From Mycolicibacterium gilvum (lineage in GTDB: Bacteria > Actinomycetota > Actinomycetes > Mycobacteriales > Mycobacteriaceae), in NCBI RefSeq assembly GCF_900454025.1, contig NZ_UGQM01000001.1, positions 5,890,001 through 5,954,000 on the forward strand: DNA of 64,000 bases, given 5' to 3'. Below are positions 8,178 through 17,278 of this stretch, piece after piece. How positions within the stretch are numbered: the stretch's first letter is position 1; the number at the start of each line of letters is the position of its first letter. The notes beneath the pieces were generated by a model that worked only from the letters and a program-made list of their open reading frames with translations, ran no database searches and was not told the origin of the DNA. Made by a program: the position numbers and the translations under genes.

Positions 8178-10060
8178 TGGTGGCGGATCTCGTAGGTCAC
8201 CGCGAACGACTTCACCGCCCGCTCCACAGCGGCGCGGTCGGCTGCCTGCTCGAGGGTGAGTACGACGAGGGGCGCCCCGGCGCTGACCTGACCGACGACC
8301 TGCAGTACACCCGGTTCTTCAGCGAGTGCTTCGGTCAGTGCGTGTTCGGCGGCGACGGCACGCAACGGCACCTTGTAGGGCTTACCGACGTCGGTCACGG
8401 GTATCGCGTCGATGATGGTCACCGCCTTGGGTGTTGCGGCGCGTTCGGAGATGTGTTCGGCGGCAAACGATGTCAGATCCTCACCGGTGACGGTCGCACC
8501 GTGCCGCACCGTGACGAATCCGACGGGGACTTCGCCAGAATGGACGTCGGGGCGCGCCACTGCCGCAGCGGCGGTGACGTCGGGATGGGCCAGCAGCGCA
8601 TCCTCGATCACCGCTGGGTCGATGTTGTGGCCGCCGCGGATGATGAGGTCTTTGGCGCGCCCTGCCAGGTGGATGAAGCCGTCGTCATCGACACTGGCGA
8701 GATCACCGGTGTCGAGCCAGCCGTCCCGCAGAACGCCGCGACCGTCGAGCACGTATCCGCCCTCGGTGCGGGCGGTGACATAACCGGGGAAGACGGTCGG
8801 TCCGCTGATGGCCAGCGTCCCGATCTGACCGGCAGAAAGCTCCCGCCAGCTGCCGTCGTCACCAACCTCCACGACTTTGAGCTGCTGATACGGCATGCGC
8901 TGACCGACGGACCCGGAGCGCGGGTGGTCAGGGAAGCTACGGGCGCTGGCGCAGGTGGCCTCGGTGAGCCCGTACCCTTCGACCAGTTTCACGCCGGTGG
9001 CGTCGAGGAAGTCCTGGCGGACGGTGTCCGGCAGCGCCGAGGCGCCCGACACCGCGGAGGTGAGGGTGGAGATCTCGGCGTCGACGGGTATCTGTGCGAG
9101 GACCGCGTACACGGTCGGCACGGCGCTCATCGCCGCCAGGCTGTAGTGCTCCACGACCCGCCAGAAGTTCTGATACAGGCCCATGTCGCGATAGCCCAGC
9201 GGCCCTGCCCACACGACCGGTTGGCCGCGCAACAGGGGCGCCAACAGGGTGACGATCAAGGCGTTCACGTGGAACAGCGGCAGCGCGGCGAACACCACGG
9301 CGTCCTCGTCGAGGTCAGCGCTGAGAGCGACCATCCATGCGTCGGCGACTTCATTGCCGTGGGTGTGCGCGGCCAGTTTCGGCGTGCCGGTGGTGCCGCC
9401 GGTGTGAAACAGCGCAGCCAATTCCGTGGAGTCCGCCTGCCCATCGACGAGGGGTCCGGCGTCGTGGTCGGCGGCCAGGACCGAGAGATAGGCCACCGTG
9501 ACGGCGGGTAGATCCGGCAGCGAGTTCGGTGCGCCGTCGGCCAGAGTAGGACGCAGCAGCAACACCGTGTCGATCAGCCCGGCATCCGCGAGGCCGGAGG
9601 CGTGTTGCACGCCGGTAGGGTCGAGTTCGGGTGCAGCGGTGATCAGCACCCGGGCTCCGGAGAGCCGGGCCAGCTCAGCGATGTGCTCGCCGGACAGCGA
9701 TCCGTTGATCGGCACCGCGATACCGGCGGCCTGCGCAGCAAGGGTGGCCGTGATCAGCTCATCGCAGTTGGGGCTGATGAGCAGCACCGCGTCACGTCGA
9801 CCGACCCCGCACTGCCGCAACGCCTTTGCCGCACGCGCCACATCATCGGCGAGTTCGCCGAACGTCCGGCGCGCGCTTCTCACATAGTCGGTTCCATCGG
9901 GCAGAACCGTGACCGCGGTGCGCTCGGGCCACAATCGGGCTGCGCGCAGGACGACGTCATAGGTGCACGCGGGCAGTCCGCGACGGTCCAGCGGGATCTC
10001 TTCGATGGCAACGATGTCCTGCGGGATTCGCGCGGCAGGCCACATCATGTCGGTACTCAT
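8174..10060 (-). CDS. Acyl-CoA synthetase (AMP-forming)
   Basis: A 628-residue ANL-superfamily enzyme starting at the ATG at 10060, which overlaps the preceding FAH-gene stop in an ATGA quartet. The ATP/AMP motif is TGGTTGTPKLAAHTHG, and the hinge and C-terminal motifs GWLDTGD and AGRAKDLIIRGG are intact. The C-terminal extension of about 100 residues is longer than in many fatty-acid ligases. In this operon it probably activates an acid from ring cleavage or a side chain as its CoA thioester. Confidence 0.88.
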   Translation of the reverse strand: MSTDMMWPAARIPQDIVAIEEIPLDRRGLPACTYDVVLRAARLWPERTAVTVLPDGTDYVRSARRTFGELADDVARAAKALRQCGVGRRDAVLLISPNCDELITATLAAQAAGIAVPINGSLSGEHIAELARLSGARVLITAAPELDPTGVQHASGLADAGLIDTVLLLRPTLADGAPNSLPDLPAVTVAYLSVLAADHDAGPLVDGQADSTELAALFHTGGTTGTPKLAAHTHGNEVADAWMVALSADLDEDAVVFAALPLFHVNALIVTLLAPLLRGQPVVWAGPLGYRDMGLYQNFWRVVEHYSLAAMSAVPTVYAVLAQIPVDAEISTLTSAVSGASALPDTVRQDFLDATGVKLVEGYGLTEATCASARSFPDHPRSGSVGQRMPYQQLKVVEVGDDGSWRELSAGQIGTLAISGPTVFPGYVTARTEGGYVLDGRGVLRDGWLDTGDLASVDDDGFIHLAGRAKDLIIRGGHNIDPAVIEDALLAHPDVTAAAAVARPDVHSGEVPVGFVTVRHGATVTGEDLTSFAAEHISERAATPKAVTIIDAIPVTDVGKPYKVPLRAVAAEHALTEALAEEPGVLQVVGQVSAGAPLVVLTLEQAADRAAVERAVKSFAVTYEIRHQ

Positions 10061-10995
10061 GTGTGCCGCACCGCCAACCGCTGGGTGCCCAGGTCGAGAG
10101 ATCCGTCGTCGGTGGCGACGGACGCCTCGATGACGTCGCCGTGCTGAAGGTACTTCTGATTCTTGGCCTGCCGGGCGAAGAATGCTTTCCACTTGACCGC
10201 CGGTGGCAGCAGGTTGCCGATCATCTCGATCGGCTTGGGTGGAGCGGTCAGCGCGGTCCCGGCCGGGGTTCCGGTGAGAATGAGATCGCCGGCCGCCAGG
10301 CTCTGGAAGCGTGTCAGCGCCTGAAGCGCTTGAAGGGGCCGGTAGAGCATGTCACCGTCGACGATGGAATTCTGGCGCTCCTCGCCGCTGACGCTGAGCC
10401 GCAGACGCAGATCGCCGAAGCGTGCCAGCTCGGCGGGGTCCAGTAGCACCAGAGCCGGGCCCACCGGGGTGAAGGTCGGGTACGACTTGGCCTCGTAGAA
10501 CTGGGTTTGCGGCAGTTGAATGTCGCGTGCGGAGACGTCGTTGGTAATGGTCAGGCCGGCGATGTAGTCGGCCAGGTTCGTGTCGGTGATGGCGGTGCCG
10601 ACAGGGATCGCGCGTCCGATCACGAGGCCGATTTCGACTTCGTAGTCCAGCAGGCCCACGTGGGGCGGCCGAAGGATCTCGCCGAAGGGGCCGGTGATGG
10701 ACGCCGACGACTTCCGGAAGAAGGTCAGCGGCACCGTCTTCGGGTCCATTCCGGAATCGCGGACGTGTGATTCGAAGTTGGTCATCTGGGCGATCACCCG
10801 GCATGGGGAAGTCACCGGCGACAGCAACGTCAGTTCGTCGACCGCGACGGAAGCCTCGGAGGCCGCCGCGGTCTCGATGGCAGCACGATCGGCGAGGAGT
10901 TCGCCGGTGCTGGTGGCGGCGGTGGCGATTTCGGCAGCCCCGGTGGGGGTCTGTACCCACCAGCCATCGGTCGTGCGCAGGACGGAAGTGGTCAT
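10057..10995 (-). CDS. Fumarylacetoacetate hydrolase family protein
   Basis: A 312-residue FAH-fold hydrolase/isomerase. The metal-binding signature is visible in DYEVEIGLVIGR, and the family block ITNDVSARDIQ and LILTGTPAGTA are present. It probably hydrolyses the C-C bond of the ring-cleavage product or isomerises or hydrates the dienoate. Both ends are translationally coupled by ATGA overlaps with the dioxygenase gene before it and the CoA synthetase gene after it. Confidence 0.88.
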   Translation of the reverse strand: MTTSVLRTTDGWWVQTPTGAAEIATAATSTGELLADRAAIETAAASEASVAVDELTLLSPVTSPCRVIAQMTNFESHVRDSGMDPKTVPLTFFRKSSASITGPFGEILRPPHVGLLDYEVEIGLVIGRAIPVGTAITDTNLADYIAGLTITNDVSARDIQLPQTQFYEAKSYPTFTPVGPALVLLDPAELARFGDLRLRLSVSGEERQNSIVDGDMLYRPLQALQALTRFQSLAAGDLILTGTPAGTALTAPPKPIEMIGNLLPPAVKWKAFFARQAKNQKYLQHGDVIEASVATDDGSLDLGTQRLAVRHT

Positions 10996-12122
10996 GAGGT
11001 CGCAACTTTCAGTAGTCCGATGAGACGGTGGAGGTCGAACTCGTTGTCCCCGCGCAGGGCGGTGAGCATCGAGGTCACCTGATGGCGTGCGGCGCGGGGG
11101 CCGGCGTCGAGAAAGTCCTTGGTGGCGGGCGGCCCCCATTGTGCGAGCCCGGACGCGGTGAACGGCGACCAACCGGGTTCGACGGTGCTGTCGAACACGT
11201 CGCCATCGGCGAAGTGTTCGACCAGGAAGCCGTCCGGGTCACGCCAGTAGTCGAAGAGCTGGCTGCCCTGGATGTGCCGTCCGATACCCCAGGACCGGAC
11301 ATACCCACGGTCGGAAAGGTATTCGCCTCCGGCCGCCAACGAGTCGAGACCGCCGACCTCGTAGGCGGAGTGCACGTAGCGGTTGGCCGGCCCCAGCGAC
11401 AGCGCCAACGTGTGGTGGTCGGCCGGCGTGGCGCCGCGGTCGCATCGGATGAAGCTCATCGCCGGACCGCGCTCGCGCTGACCAGGGAAGAACAGGAAGT
11501 CACTGACGATCATCCCGAACGTATCGAGGTACCAGTTCAGGGTCTTGATGTAGGTATTCGACTGCAGCACAACGTGGCCGAGGCGCTTGATGCGGGCCGG
11601 GACCCGAGGCGGACGAACCGTGCCGTTGACGCGGGCCGGCGCGGGACCGGTGTTGAGCACCTGGACGGTCTGCTCCGGGTGAGCGGGAAGATCATGGGTG
11701 CCGGCGACGACCTTGACCGGGATGCCGCTCGGGTCGATCAGTTGCACAGCCACCCCGCCCAGGGACTCCGGCAGGGGAAGCACGGGCGCCCCCGCCTTGT
11801 CGGCAAGGCGCATCACGTCAATCTCATCAGCGGCACGCAGGGCGACGCCGGCGAAGCGTGTGCGCTGACCGCGTCGCAGGAGCACGCAGGGCGCTCCTGC
11901 ATTGGTGCCGCGCAGATGGAGCTGTCCGGGATCGCGAAGAGCGACGCCGAATCCGAACGCCCGGGCGAAAGCCTCGGCCCGGATCAGGTCCGGCTTGTCG
12001 AATTCCAGCCAGGCTATATCGGTGACCCGGATGAGCGGGTCGCGGGCGCGGCCCGGATGCTCGCCTCGGTGGGCGCCGTGTTCGCTGTGCAAGTCCTTGT
12101 GTACGTCGGTCACCGGCGTCAC
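10992..12122 (-). CDS. Extradiol (VOC-fold) ring-cleavage dioxygenase
   Basis: About 376 residues from a GTG at 12122 that has an ideal GAGGAGG ribosome site 5 nt upstream, which excludes the longer frame to 12173. It has two vicinal-oxygen-chelate modules. The C-terminal one carries the 2-His-1-Glu iron site: His in KRLGHVVLQSN, His in DHHTLALSL, and Glu in DGFLVEHFADGD. This is a type-I catechol 2,3-dioxygenase architecture. It heads the operon directly below the TetR-type operators, so meta-cleavage is the likely core of the pathway. Confidence 0.88.
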   Translation of the reverse strand: MTPVTDVHKDLHSEHGAHRGEHPGRARDPLIRVTDIAWLEFDKPDLIRAEAFARAFGFGVALRDPGQLHLRGTNAGAPCVLLRRGQRTRFAGVALRAADEIDVMRLADKAGAPVLPLPESLGGVAVQLIDPSGIPVKVVAGTHDLPAHPEQTVQVLNTGPAPARVNGTVRPPRVPARIKRLGHVVLQSNTYIKTLNWYLDTFGMIVSDFLFFPGQRERGPAMSFIRCDRGATPADHHTLALSLGPANRYVHSAYEVGGLDSLAAGGEYLSDRGYVRSWGIGRHIQGSQLFDYWRDPDGFLVEHFADGDVFDSTVEPGWSPFTASGLAQWGPPATKDFLDAGPRAARHQVTSMLTALRGDNEFDLHRLIGLLKVATS

Positions 12123-12137
12123 GTGGCCTCCTCGACC

Positions 12138-12160
12138 TAGTTCTGAGGAAATCGTCACAT
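12138..12160. promoter_or_regulatory. TetR-type operator, site 1 (operon side)
   Basis: TAGTTCTGA followed by GGAAATCG and TCAC closely matches the reverse complement of site 2 (12182-12207), with one arm imperfect. It lies 16-38 bp upstream of the dioxygenase GTG, so it sits in the operon leader or promoter. Confidence 0.55.
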
Positions 12161-12181
12161 ACGCGCAAAACATCAGTCAAG

Positions 12182-12207
12182 TAGTTCTGACGAAATCCTC
12201 AGAACTA
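12182..12207. promoter_or_regulatory. TetR-type operator, site 2 (regulator side)
   Basis: A perfect inverted repeat, TAGTTCTGA-8 nt-TCAGAACTA. It is followed by GATAAT (12215-12220), a good -10 box only 9 bp before the tetR ATG, implying a leaderless regulator mRNA. Binding here would repress tetR itself, while site 1 covers the catabolic operon. Confidence 0.65.
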
Positions 12208-12229
12208 TCGCTTTGATAATCTCTGCGTC

Positions 12230-12940
12230 ATGGACGTGCCCGACCGCGATGGCCCCGCGTCCCGGCCCGCGAGCGTCAGCCGTCTTGAGCGCCGAAAGAT
12301 GCGCACTCGTAGCGCCCTGGTCCGGGCGGCCCAAAGCTTCATCGCCCAAGGCAAGCTCGCTGTTCCGATCCTGGAGATCACCCAGGCAGCCGACGTCGGG
12401 ATGGGGTCCTTTTACAACCACTTCTCCAGCAAGGAAGAGCTGTTCGAGGCGGCAGTCACCGATGCCCTCGACGACCTGGGTGCCCTACTCGACGGCTTCA
12501 CCGGCTCGATCGCCGATCCTGCCGAAGCCTTCACCACGAACTATCGGCTGACCGGACGGCTGATGCGCCACCGCCCCCAGGAGGCAGCGCTGCTTCTTGC
12601 CCACGGCAGCTCGCTGATCATGTCTGACCGTGGCCTGTCCCCGCGGGCACTGCGCGACATCACCGCAGCAATCGAGCAGCGGCGTTTCACGATCTCCGAC
12701 CCGGAACTCGGTCTGGCCATTGCCGGCGGCATGCTTGTCGGACTCACCACGCTGCTGCGGGAGCGACCTCAGCGCGACACCGACGCCACCGTCGACGAGG
12801 TGACCGAACGCCTCCTGCGCACGCTCGGGATGACGTCGAGACAGGCAAAAGCGCTCTGTCAGAAGCCGCTACCCGACATCTCGGCGCTGCAAGATCCGCC
12901 GGCCGAATGGCCGAGCCCCTCGAAACCTGCCGCGCCCTGA
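12230..12940 (+). CDS. TetR-family regulator of the aromatic operon
   Basis: A 236-residue TetR regulator. The N-terminal helix-turn-helix includes TRSALVRAAQSFIAQG and ITQAADVGMGSFYNHFSSKE (about 26-68). The C-terminal domain would bind an aromatic or acyl-CoA ligand. It is divergent from the dioxygenase operon, with two matching operators in the 108-bp gap, so local repression is the natural model. The ATG at 12230 lies 9 bp after a GATAAT -10 box. Confidence 0.88.
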   Translation: MDVPDRDGPASRPASVSRLERRKMRTRSALVRAAQSFIAQGKLAVPILEITQAADVGMGSFYNHFSSKEELFEAAVTDALDDLGALLDGFTGSIADPAEAFTTNYRLTGRLMRHRPQEAALLLAHGSSLIMSDRGLSPRALRDITAAIEQRRFTISDPELGLAIAGGMLVGLTTLLRERPQRDTDATVDEVTERLLRTLGMTSRQAKALCQKPLPDISALQDPPAEWPSPSKPAAP

Positions 12941-13040
12941 CATACACACTGCGACAGCGCCGGTTCGGTCATCGTCGACGTGGTGACTGCACCCGGTTGG
13001 GCATTGCAGGCTTCCGCAGGTCACGTAATGGGTAGAGCTT

Positions 13041-13058
13041 TGGTGATGCACATCACGA
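13041..13058. promoter_or_regulatory. CRP-like site upstream of SLC13 gene
   Basis: GTGA-6 nt-TCAC within TGGTGATGCACATCACGA matches the core of the mycobacterial CRP consensus TGTGAnnnnnnTCACA. It lies 25-42 bp before the transporter ATG, which has its own GGGAGGAG ribosome site. It suggests cAMP/CRP control of organic-acid uptake; only symmetry and position support this. Confidence 0.4.
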
Positions 13059-13082
13059 TCGACTCTGTGGGAGGAGTGACCG

Positions 13083-14648
13083 ATGGCCAGGGAGGACGTC
13101 GACCTCGACGAGGACGCTGACCAGCAGTCGGCGGGTGAGCGCGCGCCGGCCGAGAAGATGTCGACGTTCCGCAGGCGTTGGTTCGGGTTCGGCGGTGGCC
13201 TGCTGCTGGCCGCGGTGGTGTACCTGGTGTTGCCCGCCGACCTGGCGCACCCCGCGAAGGTCACCGCCGCCGTCGCGGTCCTCATGGGCGTGTGGTGGAT
13301 GACCGAGGCGATCCCGATTCCGGCCACCGCGCTGCTGCCGCTGGTGGTTTTCCCCATTCTCGTCGACGACGTGGACGTCTCCGATGTGGGCGCGTACTAC
13401 GGCAGTGACATCATCTTCCTGTTCATGGGCGGATTCCTGATCGCGCTGGCGATGCAGCGGTGGAATCTGCACCGGCGTATCGCGCTGTTGACGGTGCGGG
13501 CGATGGGCACCAGCGCCACGCGGGTGATCGCCGGTTTCATGCTCGCCACCGCATTCCTGAGTATGTGGGTTTCCAACACCGCGACCGCGGTCATGATGGT
13601 GCCGATCGGCGTCTCGGTCCTGCTGATCGCGGGGACCGTCGCCCGGCCCCCGGAAGATGCCGACGATGCTGACGCGGGCACTGCCGACGTCAAAGATCAG
13701 GTCAAGCAGTCGAACTTCGGTACGGCGTTGATGTTGGGTATCGCCTACGCGGCATCGATCGGCTCGCTCGCGACGATCATCGGAACACCGCCCAACACGT
13801 TGCTCGTGGGATACCTGCAAGACGAGCACGACATCGCCATCGGCTTCGGGCAGTGGATGCTGATGGGCCTTCCGGTCGCCGCTGTCCTTCTGGTGATCAC
13901 CTGGCTGCTGCTCACCAAAATGATCTTCAAACCGGAAGTCGACGAACTCGCCGGTGGCAGAAAGCTTTTCGACGACGAACTGGCCAAACTGGGCACGCTG
14001 TCCAGCGGCGAGCGGCGCGTCGCGGTGATCTTCGCGCTGGCAGCGCTGAGCTGGATCACGTTGCCTCTGATCTGGGACGACCCGCCGATCTCCGACGCCG
14101 GAATCGCGATCGCGGCCGGACTTCTGCTGTTCATCCTTCCCGCGGGCGCGAAACTGGGTGTACGCCTTCTCGACTGGGCCACCGCGGTGCAACTCCCGTG
14201 GGGTGTGTTGCTGCTCTTCGGCGGCGGCCTGGCGCTGTCCTCGCAGTTCAGTTCCTCGGGCCTCACCGAGTGGATCGGGACGCAGGCCGAGAGCCTGCGC
14301 GGACTGGCGATCCTCCTACTGGTTGCGCTGATCACGACCGGCGTCATCTTCCTGACCGAGCTGACCAGCAACACCGCGACCGCGGCAACGTTCCTTCCGG
14401 TAATCGGCGGGGTTGCGATGGGGATCGGCCAGGATCCGTTACTGCTGACCATCCCCGTCGCCCTCGCGGCAACGTGTGCGTTCATGCTCCCCGTCGCCAC
14501 CCCACCCAACGCGATCGTCTTCGGCACCGGCTACGTCAACATCGGCAGCATGGTCAAAGGCGGCATCTGGCTCAACATGATCGCCATCGTGATCATCAGC
14601 GTGGCCTCAACGACGTTGGCGGTGTGGGTGTTCGACATCGCGATGTAG
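13083..14648 (+). CDS. SLC13/DASS family anion symporter
   Basis: A 521-residue polytopic membrane protein of the divalent-anion:sodium symporter family. A hydrophilic acidic N-terminus of about 30 residues is followed by many hydrophobic segments. The two hallmark SNT motifs are present: WVSNTATAVMMVPI in the first half and LTSNTATAATFLPV in the second, which form the substrate/Na+ site. Family substrates are C4-dicarboxylates, citrate or sulfate; di- or tricarboxylate is most likely here. A CRP-like site precedes it. Confidence 0.88.
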   Translation: MAREDVDLDEDADQQSAGERAPAEKMSTFRRRWFGFGGGLLLAAVVYLVLPADLAHPAKVTAAVAVLMGVWWMTEAIPIPATALLPLVVFPILVDDVDVSDVGAYYGSDIIFLFMGGFLIALAMQRWNLHRRIALLTVRAMGTSATRVIAGFMLATAFLSMWVSNTATAVMMVPIGVSVLLIAGTVARPPEDADDADAGTADVKDQVKQSNFGTALMLGIAYAASIGSLATIIGTPPNTLLVGYLQDEHDIAIGFGQWMLMGLPVAAVLLVITWLLLTKMIFKPEVDELAGGRKLFDDELAKLGTLSSGERRVAVIFALAALSWITLPLIWDDPPISDAGIAIAAGLLLFILPAGAKLGVRLLDWATAVQLPWGVLLLFGGGLALSSQFSSSGLTEWIGTQAESLRGLAILLLVALITTGVIFLTELTSNTATAATFLPVIGGVAMGIGQDPLLLTIPVALAATCAFMLPVATPPNAIVFGTGYVNIGSMVKGGIWLNMIAIVIISVASTTLAVWVFDIAM

Positions 14649-14721
14649 GTGTTCTCCCCCACTGACAGTGACGATCTCGTCATCTTCTCCGCCGTACTCA
14701 CTCGGTACAGTCGGGAATACG

Positions 14722-15192
14722 ATGACGACGATCCGCGGTGTCCGGCGACTGGCTCTCACGCTGGTCGTCCTGATCGTGGGAGCCGGCGTGGGATCGGCGA
14801 CCGCGTCAGCCACCGGACTCGATGACCATCTCTGGGAACATCGCCCGCTACTGATGTTCGCGCCCGGTGAGACCGACCCGCGTCTCGTGGAAACGCTGCG
14901 CCGGATCGAGTCGAGTCGATGCGACTTCGTCAGTCGCGACATGGTGGCGGGTGTCGTGGTGCGGGAGGGCGACAGCACCCTCGATGGTCAATTGCTCAGC
15001 GCTGAGGAATCACAACAGCTGGCGCAACGGTATGCGGTCGAGGACACTGCGTTCGCCGTGATACTGATCGGCAAGGACGGCGGCGAGAAGCTGCGCGTCG
15101 ACGAGATACCGGATCTCCAAACGTTCTATGACCTCATCGACGGCATGCCCATGCGGAGCCGTGAGATGAGTGCCGATCCGGGTCGGTGCTGA
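14722..15192 (+). CDS. DUF4174 exported protein
   Basis: About 156 residues starting at MTTIRG (14722) with a clear signal peptide (hydrophobic LALTLVVLIVGAGVGSATA). The mature part carries DUF4174 features: LWEHRPLLMFAPGETDPRL, the middle RDMVAGVVV, and the C-terminal VILIGKDGGEKLR...IDGMPMRSREM. The fold is thioredoxin-like, but no CxxC is present, and the function is unknown. The upstream ATG at 14668 would put a long non-signal leader ahead and is less likely. It overlaps the next gene in a TGATG. Confidence 0.8.
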   Translation: MTTIRGVRRLALTLVVLIVGAGVGSATASATGLDDHLWEHRPLLMFAPGETDPRLVETLRRIESSRCDFVSRDMVAGVVVREGDSTLDGQLLSAEESQQLAQRYAVEDTAFAVILIGKDGGEKLRVDEIPDLQTFYDLIDGMPMRSREMSADPGRC

Positions 15193-15800
15193 TGGCGACG
15201 TCGTGGAGGCTCGGCGCGGTGTCCGCGTGTGCCGCGCTGCTGGTCGTGTCGTGCGGAAGCGGCGACGAGACAAGCGTTCCGGCGGCGGGCGACGTCGTCC
15301 TCGTCGACCTGGCGGAGCCCGGCGAGGTGGCGGCCTGGACGACGGTGAACGACCCCGTCATGGGCGGCACGTCTACCTCGAAGGTGAGGTTCGGCGATGG
15401 CGGGCTCGTGTTCTCCGGAGACATCTCTTTGGAGAACAACGGCGGGTTCGCCTCGGCACGCGGTCCGCAGGATCCCGATATCGGGCGGCGGGCGGCAGGT
15501 GCCACGGCGCTGCGCGTGCACGCTCGGGGGGACGGTAAGACCTATCTGTTGAAGGTGGGGATCGCCGATCAGCCGTGGTCCTACATCCAGCGCTTCGGCA
15601 CCGAGGCCGACGTTGACCGCACGTACGATCTGCCCGTTGAGAGCTTCGAGCCGGTCGGCATGCGCCTCGACCCCGAACCCGACGCACCGAAGACGTTGGA
15701 TCCAGCGGGGATCGACCAGCTATCGGTCTACATTCTGGACAAACAGCAGGGGCCGTTCACGATCACCGTCAGGGCTGTCGACGCCACTACGCAGTCCTAG
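15192..15800 (+). CDS. CIA30-domain lipoprotein
   Basis: About 202 residues, with the ATG overlapping the previous stop (TGATG). A lipoprotein signal ends in LVVSC. The mature region is a CIA30 jelly-roll domain: AWTTVNDPVMGGTSTSKV, then LENNGGFASARG, then VGIADQPWSYIQRF. CIA30 proteins are carbohydrate-binding-like folds first named for complex I assembly; bacterial exported members have no assigned role. It is probably co-translated with the DUF4174 gene, and it converges with the lipase gene with a 4-bp 3' overlap. Confidence 0.8.
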   Translation: MATSWRLGAVSACAALLVVSCGSGDETSVPAAGDVVLVDLAEPGEVAAWTTVNDPVMGGTSTSKVRFGDGGLVFSGDISLENNGGFASARGPQDPDIGRRAAGATALRVHARGDGKTYLLKVGIADQPWSYIQRFGTEADVDRTYDLPVESFEPVGMRLDPEPDAPKTLDPAGIDQLSVYILDKQQGPFTITVRAVDATTQS

Positions 15801-17110
15801 AACTGTCCGCAGTTCGATGCCGTCGGTACTCCGTTGAACCGGTCGGCAATCCATCGCATGGCCGGTTCTCCGTCGACGACCATGGGCAGGGCGTGGTTGA
15901 TGACGACCTTGTTGAAAATGGGCGGGGCTTCGTTGGTGCGGAACTCGATATCGCTGCCTCTGCCACACCAGTCACGTCCGAGCTGAACAGCCGGTCCGTA
16001 CGGCACCAGCGGATCGTAGCGGTTGCTGTTGATCAGAACGGGCGCGTTGGGTTTGAGGGTTCCGAGCTTCTGCAGATCGAGTAGTCCCCGAAACTGCGGG
16101 TCCGCCAACAGGTCTGGCAAGGGTTGGTTGAAGTACGGCTGCAGGTGCCGAAACATGAACTTGGTGACGGATTCCCCGACACACTGGTCCCTGGTCTTGT
16201 CGACGAAGTCGTGACCACGCGGGGTCAGCAGCGCCCGGATCTTGGGTTCCGCCTCGGGGTAAGCCTGGAAGACGCTGTTGAGCGCGTAGCCGATCACCCC
16301 GACCAGGGCACTGCCGTCGGCGAAGGGCATCAGTTCGGCCAGGTCTGCCGGCGGCGCGCCGGCGTAGGTGCCCACGACGTCGAGTTCCGGCGCGTACACC
16401 GGGGCCAGTTCCGCGGCGGAAGCTGCAGCGCCACCACCTTGGGAGTATCCCCAGAAAGCCACGGGGCCATCGGGTTTCAGTGATGTGTTGGGTAGCTTGC
16501 GGGCAGCGCGGGCCGCGTCGAGCATGGCATGGCCCTGAGAGAGGCGATTGACATAGGTGTGGGTCACGCCGATGGTGCCCAGCCCCTCGTAGTCGGTCAT
16601 CAGGATCGCGAATCCGCGCCGCACGAGGGTCTCGACGAACCCCATCTCGTAGTTCACCATGATGTCCAGATACGGAGACCAGTGGATGCCCTGGTTGAAC
16701 TGCCGCGACGGCGCGCACTGGTCGCCTTGGCCCTGAGTGCCGGGGCCGTAGACGATCAGTGGCCGGGGTCCCTGTCCGAGCCAGGGTGCGAACGGCTCAA
16801 AGTAGGTGCCGGTCACGACATTCGGTCTGCCGTGGGCGTCGGTGCTGCGGTACATCACGCGCGTCCCGGTGGCTTCGATCACGCCGAGTTGACCCGATGG
16901 CTCAAGTACCAGCCGGGAGGGTTCCGTGCGAACGAGTTCGCCAGGTGCGATGTCGGGCAACGGATTCGGTGGTGTGTAGAACGCGGTGTACTCGTCCTCG
17001 TTGTAGAACGGATACCAGTCGTCGGCGCGTGCGCGGCCGCTCCCGAGAGTGACCACCATGCCGGCGGCCATGACGATCGCCACGACCACGCGTCCCGCGC
17101 CCATCCACAT
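15797..17110 (-). CDS. Secreted lipase (LIP family)
   Basis: About 437 residues from the ATG at 17110 (the frame to 17152 would run into the operator-like palindrome). A signal peptide ends near GRARAD. The alpha/beta-hydrolase core has the nucleophile elbow GYSQGGG, preceded by ILMTDYEGLG, and the family block TYAGAPPADLAELM. PF03583-type secretory lipases hydrolyse triglycerides and esters outside the cell. It is divergent from a TetR gene that probably represses it. Confidence 0.85.
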   Translation of the reverse strand: MWMGAGRVVVAIVMAAGMVVTLGSGRARADDWYPFYNEDEYTAFYTPPNPLPDIAPGELVRTEPSRLVLEPSGQLGVIEATGTRVMYRSTDAHGRPNVVTGTYFEPFAPWLGQGPRPLIVYGPGTQGQGDQCAPSRQFNQGIHWSPYLDIMVNYEMGFVETLVRRGFAILMTDYEGLGTIGVTHTYVNRLSQGHAMLDAARAARKLPNTSLKPDGPVAFWGYSQGGGAAASAAELAPVYAPELDVVGTYAGAPPADLAELMPFADGSALVGVIGYALNSVFQAYPEAEPKIRALLTPRGHDFVDKTRDQCVGESVTKFMFRHLQPYFNQPLPDLLADPQFRGLLDLQKLGTLKPNAPVLINSNRYDPLVPYGPAVQLGRDWCGRGSDIEFRTNEAPPIFNKVVINHALPMVVDGEPAMRWIADRFNGVPTASNCGQF

Positions 17111-17153
17111 CACTGCCCGAAGGTAACAACGTGATGAAGCAAAGGGAAGCATT

Positions 17154-17175
17154 TTTCTCTAGCTCTCTAGAGAAA
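17154..17175. promoter_or_regulatory. Palindromic operator between lipase and TetR genes
   Basis: TTTCTCTAG and its inverted partner CTAGAGAAA are separated by CTCT. The site lies 44 bp before the lipase ATG and about 100 bp before the divergent TetR gene, as expected for a shared repressor site. Confidence 0.5.
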
Positions 17176-17278
17176 TCTGTAGAGCAGTCGTGGCCTGATG
17201 CGACCCCAGGAGGCGGACAGCTAACATGGCCGCATCGCGGTCCGTCGGAAGTACAACGCCCCCGAGCGGCGCCGGCAG

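Noticed and set aside
8177..9511. 444-aa plus-strand ORF opposite the acyl-CoA synthetase
   Set aside because: Antisense shadow of a clearly conserved AMP-binding enzyme, with no ribosome site or motif.
11028..12140. 370-aa plus-strand ORF opposite the dioxygenase
   Set aside because: Shadow of the VOC dioxygenase, whose metal ligands and ribosome site are intact on the other strand.
13053..14192. 379-aa minus-strand ORF opposite the SLC13 gene
   Set aside because: Low-complexity His/Arg/Gln/Asp translation typical of antisense to a membrane protein.
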